Source: Falsiroseomonas bella (GTDB taxonomy: Bacteria; Pseudomonadota; Alphaproteobacteria; Acetobacterales; Acetobacteraceae). Taken from it: a DNA stretch of 64,000 nt. Shown piece by piece: positions 8,662 to 16,087 of the stretch; within the stretch, counting starts at the first letter, position 1, and every line of letters begins with the position of its first letter. Location: contig NZ_QGNA01000001.1 in the NCBI RefSeq assembly GCF_003173615.1, forward strand, positions 1,116,001 through 1,180,000. The letters are read 5' to 3'. The notes beneath the pieces were generated by a model, which was given only the letters and a program-made list of their open reading frames with translations, was not told the origin of the DNA and did no database searches. Both the position numbers and the translations under genes were made by a program.

Positions 8662-9426
8662 ATGTCCATCCCACGCCTGCATCTGGACGAAGACCTGCGC
8701 GAGGGCGCGGAGGTGGAGGCCGCGCCGGGCCAGGCGCATCACCTCGGCACGGTGCTGCGGCGCGGCCCGGGCGATGCGGTGCGGCTGTTCAACGCGCGCG
8801 ACGGCGAGCACGAGGCGGCCATCGCCTTCCTGCGCAAGGACCGCGCGCGTTTCGCCATCGGCCCGCGCCGGCGCGACCCCGCGCCGGAGCCTGAGCTGCG
8901 CCTGCTGGTCGCCGCGCTGAAGCGCGATCCGATGGACTGGCTGGTGGAGAAGGCGACGGAGCTCGGCGCCACGCGCATCCAGCCGGTGCTCACGCGGCGC
9001 ACCGTGGCGGAGCGCGCCAATGCGCAGCGCCTGTCCGCCATCGCCCGCGCCGCGGCAGAGCAATGCGAGCGACTGTCGGTGCCGGCGGTGGAGGAGGCGG
9101 CGCCGCTGCATCGCGTGCTGGACGCATGGGACGGCACGAAGCTGGTCGTTGCGATGGAACGCAGCGCCGCGCCGCCGCTGCGGGAGGCCGTGGCGGGCCT
9201 GGCATCCCCGCTCGCCCTGCTGGTCGGGCCGGAAGGGGGGTTCGAGGGGGCGGAGCTTGACGATCTCCGCCGGCGTGCCTTTGTTGTGCCAGCCGCGCTC
9301 GGGCCCCGCATCCTGCGGGCCGAGACTGCCGCGGTGGCGGGTCTCGCGGCGCTGCAGGCGCTGGTCGGGGACTGGACCGAAGCGCCCGGCCCGGACAGGC
9401 TCCGTGCCGGGGCAACACGCGGATAG
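8662..9426 (+). CDS. rsmE: 16S rRNA (uracil1498-N3)-methyltransferase
   Basis: SPOUT-class methyltransferase of 254 residues that methylates U1498 of 16S rRNA. The N-terminal PUA-like part includes HHLGTVLRRGPGD. The C-terminal knot has LLVGPEGGFEGAE near residue 191 and LGPRILRAETA near 217, both diagnostic of RsmE. It is divergent from ubiA with only 29 bases between the starts and lies 14 bases before gshA, with which it is often co-transcribed in alphaproteobacteria. Confidence 0.93.
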   Translation: MSIPRLHLDEDLREGAEVEAAPGQAHHLGTVLRRGPGDAVRLFNARDGEHEAAIAFLRKDRARFAIGPRRRDPAPEPELRLLVAALKRDPMDWLVEKATELGATRIQPVLTRRTVAERANAQRLSAIARAAAEQCERLSVPAVEEAAPLHRVLDAWDGTKLVVAMERSAAPPLREAVAGLASPLALLVGPEGGFEGAELDDLRRRAFVVPAALGPRILRAETAAVAGLAALQALVGDWTEAPGPDRLRAGATRG

Positions 9427-9440
9427 AGAACGCCAGCACG

Positions 9441-10784
9441 ATGTCGAATCCCGGCGAGGCCGACCTCACGCCGATCACCTCGGTCCGCCAGCTTGCTGGA
9501 TGGTTCGCCGCCGGCTCGAAGCCGCGGGCGGCGTGGCGCATCGGCACCGAGCACGAGAAGTTCGGCTTCCGGCGAGCCGACCTTGCGCCCCCGCCCTACG
9601 AGCCCGAAGGCATCCGCGCGATGCTGGAGGGTATCGCTGCAAAGGGCTGGGAGCCGATCCTCGACAGCGGCAAGCCGATCGGGCTGAAGCGGGGCGAGGC
9701 CTCGGTCAGCCTGGAGCCGGGCGGCCAGTTCGAGCTGTCGGGTGCGCCGATGGCGGACCTGCACGCGACGCGCGTCGAGCTCGCAGCGCATCTGCGGGAG
9801 GTGCACGAGGTGGCCGGGCCGCTCGGCCTCGGCTTCGCGCCGCTCGGCTTCCATCCGCTGGCGCGGCGCGAGGACATGCCCTGGATGCCGAAGGGCCGCT
9901 ACGCGATCATGCGGCAATACATGCCGCGCGTCGGCGGCATGGGGCTCGACATGATGCTCCGCACCTGCACGGTGCAGGTGAACCTGGATTTCGGCGACGA
10001 GGCCGACATGGTGGAGAAGCTGCGCGTCTCGCTGGCGCTGCAGCCGCTGGCCACCGCGCTGTTCGCGAATTCTCCCTTCCTCGAAGGCAAGCCGAGCGGC
10101 TGGCTCTCGCTGCGCGGCCGCGTCTGGTCGGACACCGATCCGGACCGCACCGGCATCCCGCCCGTGGCGTTCGAGGACGGCTTCGGCTTCGAGCGCTTCG
10201 CCGAATTCGCGCTCGACGTGCCGATGTATTTCATCATGCGCGAGGGCCGCTACATCGATGCGGCCGGCATCCCGTTCCGCGCCTTCATGGAAGGCCGGGC
10301 GGAGAAGCTGGCGGGTCACAGCGCGACGATGGGCGACTTCGCCGACCATGTGACGACGATCTTCACCGATGTGCGCCTGAAGCGCTTCCTGGAGATGCGC
10401 GGCGCGGATGCCGGCAGCGTGCCGATGCTGATGGCCCAGCCCGCTCTCTGGACCGGGCTGCTCTACGACGACGCGGCGCAGAAGGCGGCGGCGGCGCTGA
10501 TCCGCCGCTGGTCCGTGGACGAGATGCGCGCGCTGCGGCTGGAGGTGCCGAAGCAGGCACTGCGCGCCCGCATCGCGGGCCGCACGCTGCAGGACGTGGC
10601 GCGCGACGTGCTGGCGATCGCGCGCGACGGGCTGCGCGCGCGCGGCCTGGGCGAGGAGCTGTTTCTCGCGCCGCTGGAGGAGATCGCGGCGAGCGGGATG
10701 ACGCAGGCGGAGCGTTGGCTGCAGCGCCACGAGCGCGCCTGGGGCGGCGATGTCGGCCGGATCTTCGCGGAGGCCGAGGTCTGA
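9441..10784 (+). CDS. gshA: Glutamate-cysteine ligase (alphaproteobacterial/plant type)
   Basis: First enzyme of glutathione synthesis, joining glutamate and cysteine with ATP. At 447 residues it fits the plant/alphaproteobacterial class (GCS2-like fold, unlike E. coli GshA). The EHEKFGF motif near residue 36, the PGGQFELSG substrate loop near 94, and the MMLRTCTVQVNLDF segment are visible. The gene follows rsmE closely. No gshB is in the window. Confidence 0.92.
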   Translation: MSNPGEADLTPITSVRQLAGWFAAGSKPRAAWRIGTEHEKFGFRRADLAPPPYEPEGIRAMLEGIAAKGWEPILDSGKPIGLKRGEASVSLEPGGQFELSGAPMADLHATRVELAAHLREVHEVAGPLGLGFAPLGFHPLARREDMPWMPKGRYAIMRQYMPRVGGMGLDMMLRTCTVQVNLDFGDEADMVEKLRVSLALQPLATALFANSPFLEGKPSGWLSLRGRVWSDTDPDRTGIPPVAFEDGFGFERFAEFALDVPMYFIMREGRYIDAAGIPFRAFMEGRAEKLAGHSATMGDFADHVTTIFTDVRLKRFLEMRGADAGSVPMLMAQPALWTGLLYDDAAQKAAAALIRRWSVDEMRALRLEVPKQALRARIAGRTLQDVARDVLAIARDGLRARGLGEELFLAPLEEIAASGMTQAERWLQRHERAWGGDVGRIFAEAEV

Positions 10785-10816
10785 CGCGGCCGGCACGGCG
10801 CGGGGAGGAGCCGTCC

Positions 10817-12616
10817 TTGCACTCGGATACGCCAAAGGCCCGCCTCGCGGCCTGGATCGCCGATTTCGCGGATCGCCTGGCGTCGCGCGATGTGCAAGGC
10901 GTCGGCGCGCTGTTCGGGCAGGACTGCCATTGGCGCGACATGCTGGCCTTCACCTGGTCCATCGTCACGCTGGACGGGCCGGAGGCGATCGCGCGGATGC
11001 TGGGCGAATGCCTCATCCGCATCGCGCCGCGCGACATCCGCCTCGAGCCCGGCAGCGCGACGGAGGCGGATGGCGTCACCGAGGGCTGGTTCCGCTTCGA
11101 GACGGCGACCGTGGCGGCGCGCGGCCACCTCCGGCTGCGCGGCGGCAAGGCCTGGACGCTGTTCACCGTCGCACGCAGCCTGATCGGCCATGAGGAACGC
11201 ATCGGCACGCGGCGGGAAGCCGGCGTGGAGCATGGCGCGATCCGCGGGCGGCGCCACTGGCCGGAGCGGCGCGCGCAGGAACGCGCGGAACTCGGCACGA
11301 CGCGCCAGCCCTGTTGCGTGGTGATCGGCGCGGGGCAGGGCGGGCTCGCGCTCGGCGCGCGGCTGAAGCGGCTCGGCGTGCCGACGCTGCTGGTCGAGCG
11401 CCATGCAAGGCCGGGCGATGCCTGGCGCAGCCGCTATGACAGCCTCTGCCTGCACGATCCGGTCTGGACCAACCACCTGCCCTACATGCCCTTCCCGGAA
11501 AGCTGGCCGATCTTCACGCCGAAGGACCGGATGGCCGACTGGCTGGATTTCTACGCCGAGGCGATGGAGCTCGACATCTGGTGCGGCACGGAGGCGCACT
11601 CTGCCGCTTTCGACGAGTCACGCGGCGCATGGACGCTGACCGTCGGGCGCGGCGGCGAGACTCAAGTGCTGCATCCGCGGCAGCTGGTGCTGGCCACGGG
11701 CATGTCGGGCGCGCCCGCGATCCCGGCGATCCCCGGCACCGAGAGCTTCGCTGGCGTCCAATGCCATTCCAGCGCCTTCCGCAGCGGCGCCGGCTTTGCG
11801 GGCAAGCGCTGCGTCGTGGTCGGCTCGAACAACTCGGCGCACGACATCTGCGCCGACCTGTGGGAGCACGGCGCGGAGGTGACGATGCTGCAGCGCTCCG
11901 CCACGACGGTGGTGCGCAGCGAGCGGCTGATGGAGTTCAGCTGGGGCCGGCTCTATTCGGAAGCCGCGCTGGAAGCGGGCATCACAACCGAACAGGCGGA
12001 CCTGATCCTGGCGTCGCGTCCCTTCGCGCTGGTCGCGCGCATCATGCGCGGCGTCTATGACGAGATCCGCCGGCTGGACGCGGATTTCTACGCGGCGCTG
12101 GAAGGCGCCGGCTTCCTGCTCGATTTCGGGGAAGACGGGACGGGCCACGGCCTGAAGTATTTCCGGCGCGGCTCGGGCTACTACATCGATGTCGGCGCGT
12201 CGCGCCTGATCATCGAGCGCGAGATCGCGCTGCGCAGCCGCGTGCGGATCGCGCGAATCGTGCCGGAGGGCGTGCATCTGGACGATGGAAGCTTCCTGCC
12301 CGCCGACCTCATCGTCTACGCGACCGGCTTCGACCCGATGGAGCGCTGGATCGCGGAGCTGATCTCGCCGGCGGTGGCGGAGAAGGTCGGCCATGTCTGG
12401 GGCCTTGGCTCCGGCACGGCGAAGGATCCGGGCCCTTGGGAGGGCGAGCTCAGGAACATGTGGAAGCCGACCGCGCAGGAGGGGCTGTGGCTGCAGGGCG
12501 GCAACCTGCTGCAGGCGCGCTTCTACTCGCGCCTGCTGGCCATGCAGATCAAGGCCAGGATGGAAGGCATCCCGACGCCGGTCTACGCCGCTTATCCCGC
12601 TGAGCCTTCCTGGTGA
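10817..12616 (+). CDS. Flavin-containing monooxygenase with N-terminal SnoaL-like domain
   Basis: A 599-residue two-domain oxidoreductase. Residues 1-125 form a SnoaL/NTF2-like domain (FGQDCHWRDMLAFTW and RLRGGKAWTLFTVA). Residues 165-599 are a flavoprotein monooxygenase of the YUCCA/FMO group, with the FAD motif GAGQGG at 171-176, a second dinucleotide motif VVGSNNSAHD in which NSAHD replaces the common glycine-rich turn, and the YATGFDPM segment. The start is taken as TTG 10817 because GGGGAGGAG lies six bases upstream and no ATG or GTG fits. Substrate unknown; related enzymes oxidise indole-3-pyruvate, ketones or amines. Confidence 0.82.
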   Translation: MHSDTPKARLAAWIADFADRLASRDVQGVGALFGQDCHWRDMLAFTWSIVTLDGPEAIARMLGECLIRIAPRDIRLEPGSATEADGVTEGWFRFETATVAARGHLRLRGGKAWTLFTVARSLIGHEERIGTRREAGVEHGAIRGRRHWPERRAQERAELGTTRQPCCVVIGAGQGGLALGARLKRLGVPTLLVERHARPGDAWRSRYDSLCLHDPVWTNHLPYMPFPESWPIFTPKDRMADWLDFYAEAMELDIWCGTEAHSAAFDESRGAWTLTVGRGGETQVLHPRQLVLATGMSGAPAIPAIPGTESFAGVQCHSSAFRSGAGFAGKRCVVVGSNNSAHDICADLWEHGAEVTMLQRSATTVVRSERLMEFSWGRLYSEAALEAGITTEQADLILASRPFALVARIMRGVYDEIRRLDADFYAALEGAGFLLDFGEDGTGHGLKYFRRGSGYYIDVGASRLIIEREIALRSRVRIARIVPEGVHLDDGSFLPADLIVYATGFDPMERWIAELISPAVAEKVGHVWGLGSGTAKDPGPWEGELRNMWKPTAQEGLWLQGGNLLQARFYSRLLAMQIKARMEGIPTPVYAAYPAEPSW

Positions 12617-12625
12617 TCCGATGGC

Positions 12626-12648
12626 GGCCCGCGCACTACGCGCGGGCC
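12626..12648. terminator. 8-bp hairpin after the monooxygenase gene
   Basis: GGCCCGCG and CGCGGGCC flank a seven-base loop eleven bases after the stop of the upstream gene. There is no T tract, so it is either a Rho-dependent end region or an RNA-stabilising hairpin. The convergent tupA-like gene ends at 12753, so the site could serve both strands. Confidence 0.4.
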
Positions 12649-12676
12649 GAGCGGCCGAATGGCCGCCGCCGCCTGT

Positions 12677-12721
12677 GCGGCGCAGCCAAGCGAGCGGACG
12701 CGAGCGCCGCCGTCTGAGGGC
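12677..12721 (+). repeat. Copy 1 of a dispersed ~45-bp intergenic repeat
   Basis: Lies between the convergent monooxygenase and TupA-like genes. It shares the blocks AGCCAAG near the left and TCTGAGGGC at the right with the copies at 21157, 23710, 32281 and 32340. The central part differs (GCGAGCGGACGCGAGCGCC). Confidence 0.55.
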
Positions 12722-12752
12722 GTTCTCGGGCTACCGAAAACGCGCGCCCTTA

Positions 12753-13589
12753 TCAGCTCACCGGCTCCGGCTGGCGGGCATTCGGGAAGAAGAGCTGCTC
12801 GCCATTGATCGTGTAGCCGGCGATCGCCTCCTGCCCGGCGGGCGAGACCAGCCAGTCCGTGAAGCGCTGCGCGTCGGCCTGCTTCACATGCGGGTGGCGC
12901 TGCGGATTCACCACCATCACGCCATACTGGTTGAACAGGCGCGGATCGCCCTCGACCAGCACCTTGAGGTCCTGGCGGTTGCGGAAGGAGAGCCAGGTGC
13001 CGCGATCGGCCAGGATGTAGGCATTCTGCGCAGCGGCCGTGTTGAGTGCGGGGCCCATGCCCTGCCCGACCTCACGATACCACTGGCCGCGGCCCTGGGT
13101 CGGGTCCACGCTGGCCTGCTGCCACAGCCGCAGCTCCGCCGCATGCGTGCCGCTGCGGTCGCCGCGGGAGACGAAGGGCGCATTCGCGGCCGAGATGCGG
13201 CGCAGCGCCGCCGCCGTGTCGCGCAGGCCGGCGACCTTCGCCGGATCGGCGGCAGGACCGATGATGACGAAGTCGTTGAACATCACGTGCCGGCGCTCGA
13301 GGCCGAAGCCCTCCTGCACGAAGCGCTGCTCGGCGGCGCGGTCATGCACGAAGACGACATCGGCGTCGCCGCGCCGCCCCACATCCAGCGCCTGGCCCGT
13401 GCCGAGCGCCACGACGCGGACATTGATCCCGGTCTCTCGGGTGAAGATCGGCAGGATATGGCGGAACAGCCCGGACTGCTCGGTGCTGGTGGTGGAGGCA
13501 ACGGTGATGCTGCGCTCCTGCGCCGCCGCGGGCAGCGCCAGCATGGCGAGGGCTGCGGCGAACAGGCCGCGTCGGAACAGGCGGAGCAT
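12753..13589 (-). CDS. TupA-like oxyanion (tungstate/molybdate) ABC substrate-binding protein
   Basis: A 278-residue periplasmic binding protein with a signal peptide ending AAAQ at about residue 24. The mature protein begins with ITVASTTSTEQSGLF, the anion-contact loop of TupA-type tungstate binders, followed by ALGTGQALDVGRRGDADVVFVHD. Start ATG 13589 has AAGGA upstream and begins the signal peptide; the longer frame to 13865 has no similarity and overlaps the divergent dehydrogenase. Known tup operons also encode a permease and ATPase, but neither is adjacent, so it is an orphan here or works with components elsewhere. Confidence 0.8.
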   Translation of the reverse strand: MLRLFRRGLFAAALAMLALPAAAQERSITVASTTSTEQSGLFRHILPIFTRETGINVRVVALGTGQALDVGRRGDADVVFVHDRAAEQRFVQEGFGLERRHVMFNDFVIIGPAADPAKVAGLRDTAAALRRISAANAPFVSRGDRSGTHAAELRLWQQASVDPTQGRGQWYREVGQGMGPALNTAAAQNAYILADRGTWLSFRNRQDLKVLVEGDPRLFNQYGVMVVNPQRHPHVKQADAQRFTDWLVSPAGQEAIAGYTINGEQLFFPNARQPEPVS

Positions 13590-13773
13590 GGCGTCCTTCC
13601 CGGTGGTGAACTCGTTGCCGCGCAGATGACGGGGCGCGGCCGCCGGGTCAAACCGGCGGCGGCACGGCGCCTGCCGCGGATTGCCATCCTTTGCCGATCG
13701 GAACCCGCCGGCCCGGCCTGTGTTCCGCCCGCACGGCGCCGAGCAGCGCCCCTCACCGGCGGAGACACGGCGC

Positions 13774-14946
13774 ATGAAGGCCCTCACCTGGCACGGCAAG
13801 GAGGACATACGCTGTGAGAGCGTGCCCGATCCGAGGATCGAGCATCCGCGCGACGCGATCATCAAGGTGAGCTGCTGCGCGATCTGCGGATCGGACCTGC
13901 ACCTCTACGACAACATGATCCCCGCCATGAAATCGGGCGACGTGATGGGCCACGAGACGATGGGAGAGGTGGTCGAGGTCGGCTCCGACATGCGGGGCAA
14001 GCTGAAGGTGGGCGACCGCATCGTCGTGCCCTTCACCATCACCTGCGGCGAATGCTGGCAGTGCCGGCGCGGCAACTTTTCCCTCTGTGAGACCACGAAC
14101 CGCAACGCGGCGATGCAGGAGAAGCTGTTCGGCCGGCGCGCTGCGGGACTGTTCGGCTACACGCAGCTCACCGGCGGCTATCCCGGCGGACAGGCGGAAT
14201 TTCTCCGAGTTCCCTACGCCGACGAGACGCATATCAAGGTGCCGTCGACCCTGAGCGACGAGCAGGTGCTGTTCCTGTCCGACATCTTCCCCACCGGCTG
14301 GCAGGCCGCCGTGCAATGCGACATCCAGCCGGAGGACACCGTCGCGATCTGGGGCTGCGGCCCGGTCGGGCAGATGGCGATCCGCTCCGCCGTGCTGCTC
14401 GGCGCGAAGCGGGTGATCGCCATAGACCGCTTGCCGGAGCGGCTCGCCATGGCGCGGGCCGGCGGCGCCATAACGATCGACTTCGACGAAGAGAGCGTGA
14501 TGGAGCGCATCGACCAGCTGACCGACCGCAAGGGGCCGGAGAAGTGCATCGACGCGGTGGGCATGGAGGCGCATGCGACCGCGACGCTCGACAGCGTCTA
14601 TGACCGCGTGAAGCAGGCGGTGATGCTGAGCAGCGACCGCATCCATGTGTTGCGGGAGATGATCTACCTGGCACGGCCGGGCGGCGTGCTGAGCGTGCCC
14701 GGCGTCTATGGCGGGCTGTCCGACAAGTTCCCGATGGGGCTGGTTATGAACAAGGGGCTGACGATCCGCACCGGCCAGACGCATGTGCGCCGCTGGGCGG
14801 ACGACCTGCTGCGGCGGATCGAGGAAGGGCAGATCGACCCGTCCTTCGTCATCACCCACACCGTGCCGCTGGAGCAAGGGCCGGCGATGTACAAGACCTT
14901 TCGCGACAAGCAGGATGGCTGCGTGAAGGTGGTGCTGAAGCCATGA
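13774..14946 (+). CDS. Zinc-dependent alcohol dehydrogenase (formaldehyde/threonine dehydrogenase-like)
   Basis: Medium-chain zinc dehydrogenase of 390 residues. Catalytic zinc ligands are in CAICGSDLH (cysteine) and [12 protein letters not shown] (histidine-glutamate). The structural zinc cluster is [16 protein letters not shown]. The NAD-binding turn is [10 protein letters not shown]. The long insert with [23 protein letters not shown] is typical of glutathione-independent formaldehyde dehydrogenase-like enzymes, but the substrate is not fixed by sequence. ATG 13774 is chosen over the upstream frame start because homology starts at MKALTWHG. It overlaps the next gene by four bases (ATGA). 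Confidence 0.88.
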   Translation: MKALTWHGKEDIRCESVPDPRIEHPRDAIIKVSCCAICGSDLHLYDNMIPAMKSGDVMGHETMGEVVEVGSDMRGKLKVGDRIVVPFTITCGECWQCRRGNFSLCETTNRNAAMQEKLFGRRAAGLFGYTQLTGGYPGGQAEFLRVPYADETHIKVPSTLSDEQVLFLSDIFPTGWQAAVQCDIQPEDTVAIWGCGPVGQMAIRSAVLLGAKRVIAIDRLPERLAMARAGGAITIDFDEESVMERIDQLTDRKGPEKCIDAVGMEAHATATLDSVYDRVKQAVMLSSDRIHVLREMIYLARPGGVLSVPGVYGGLSDKFPMGLVMNKGLTIRTGQTHVRRWADDLLRRIEEGQIDPSFVITHTVPLEQGPAMYKTFRDKQDGCVKVVLKP

Positions 14947-15473
14947 CGCATCATCGCACGCATCGCGGCACCGCCGGGTGGATGGCCGGCGGCCTCGGCT
15001 GGTTCTCGATCGGGCTCGGGCTGATGGAGGTCGCGGCGGCGCGCCCGCTGGCACGCGGGCTCGGGCTGCGCGGGCAGGAGACGCTGCTGCGTGCCTTCGG
15101 CCTGCGGGAGATCGCGAACGGCGTCGGGCTGCTGACCGCGGCGGATCGGCGGCCCTGGATGCAGGGGCGGATCGCGGGCGACGCGCTCGACATCGCGACG
15201 CTGCTGGCCTTCGCGCGACGCAGCCGGAACCCGGCGGCGCTGGCCGTCGGCGTGGCGGCCGTGCTGGGCGTCACGGTGCTGGACCTGGTCTGCGCCGAGG
15301 CGCTGCGCAGCGAGGAGGCGGACCGCGAGACCCGCGCGCGTGCCGTCCGCGCCTATGCCGGGCGCAGCGGCTTTCCCGGCGGCACGCAGGGCGCGCGAGG
15401 CGCGGCGCGGAATTTCGAGCCGCCCGACGACTTCCGCATTCCGGATCCGCTGCGGCCCTGGCGCGCCGCGTAG
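14943..15473 (+). CDS. Small membrane protein coupled to the dehydrogenase
   Basis: A 176-residue protein with two or three hydrophobic stretches (about residues 15-35, 48-62 and 95-120) and a soluble C-terminus. Its N-terminal half ([20 protein letters not shown]) resembles the membrane part of proteins annotated as cyclase/dehydrase, in which a SRPBCC domain follows; here that domain is absent and an Arg/Gly/Pro-rich tail ends in RIPDPLRPW. The ATGA overlap with the zinc dehydrogenase implies coupled translation and shared function, perhaps at the membrane. Function unknown. Confidence 0.75.
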   Translation: MTHHRTHRGTAGWMAGGLGWFSIGLGLMEVAAARPLARGLGLRGQETLLRAFGLREIANGVGLLTAADRRPWMQGRIAGDALDIATLLAFARRSRNPAALAVGVAAVLGVTVLDLVCAEALRSEEADRETRARAVRAYAGRSGFPGGTQGARGAARNFEPPDDFRIPDPLRPWRAA

Positions 15474-15477
15474 AGGA

Positions 15478-16044
15478 TCAGATCCGCTTCGCCGCCATCA
15501 CGGCGGCGGCGGAGCCGGCGCCGACGATCCAGCCCCAGGCGCGCAGCAGCGGGCCGGGCGTGCCGCCATGCAGCTCCCGCGCCTCGTCGCGGTGGTCCAC
15601 CTCCTCCTCCTGGCACCGGGCCAGCAGGGCGCGGATCTCGGGGTGGATGCCTTCCGCGTCGAGGCGGTCGAGCTGCTGCTGGTAGTGGTGGTCCACGAAG
15701 GTCTCGACGGCGTCGATCGTCACATGGACGGCGCGCGGGCCGAACAGCGCCGGCAGCGCCCCGGTGAGGAAGCCGGCGACGCGCCAGATCGGCAGCAGCC
15801 TGGACCGCCGCGCCGGCGGCAGGAGCTGTTCGAGCAGGTCGAGATGCCCCTGTTCCGTCGCGCGGTGCCGCGCCGCGAAGCTGCGCACGCCCGGATCGCG
15901 GCAGACGGCGAGGATGCCGCGATAGATCATCACCGCCCCGGTCTCCCCGGCGTGGTCGCTGCGCAGTTCCCGCACCAGCCAGTCCGGGATGGGCGGCAGC
16001 GAGGCGAGGGGCGGGGCGATCAGCGGCTTGCGGTCATGCGTCAT
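15478..16044 (-). CDS. coq7: Demethoxyubiquinone hydroxylase, Coq7 family
   Basis: Di-iron hydroxylase of ubiquinone biosynthesis, 188 residues. The carboxylate/histidine ligands fit the Coq7 pattern: SDHAGETGAV (E34), ATEQGHL (E64, H67), VETFVDHHY (E114), and EEEVDHRDEA (a glutamate near 148 and H151). The protein has a short hydrophobic C-terminus. It lies convergent to the membrane-protein gene, four bases from its stop. ubiA at 8 kb belongs to the same pathway, although the two are not in one operon. Confidence 0.9.
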   Translation of the reverse strand: MTHDRKPLIAPPLASLPPIPDWLVRELRSDHAGETGAVMIYRGILAVCRDPGVRSFAARHRATEQGHLDLLEQLLPPARRSRLLPIWRVAGFLTGALPALFGPRAVHVTIDAVETFVDHHYQQQLDRLDAEGIHPEIRALLARCQEEEVDHRDEARELHGGTPGPLLRAWGWIVGAGSAAAVMAAKRI

Positions 16045-16087
16045 GGCGTTGCCGATGTGGCACGGCGGCGCCCTGCCGCAAGCCCCG

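Noticed and set aside
8739-10835. A 698-residue minus-strand frame over rsmE and gshA
   Set aside because: Shadow of two well-conserved forward genes.
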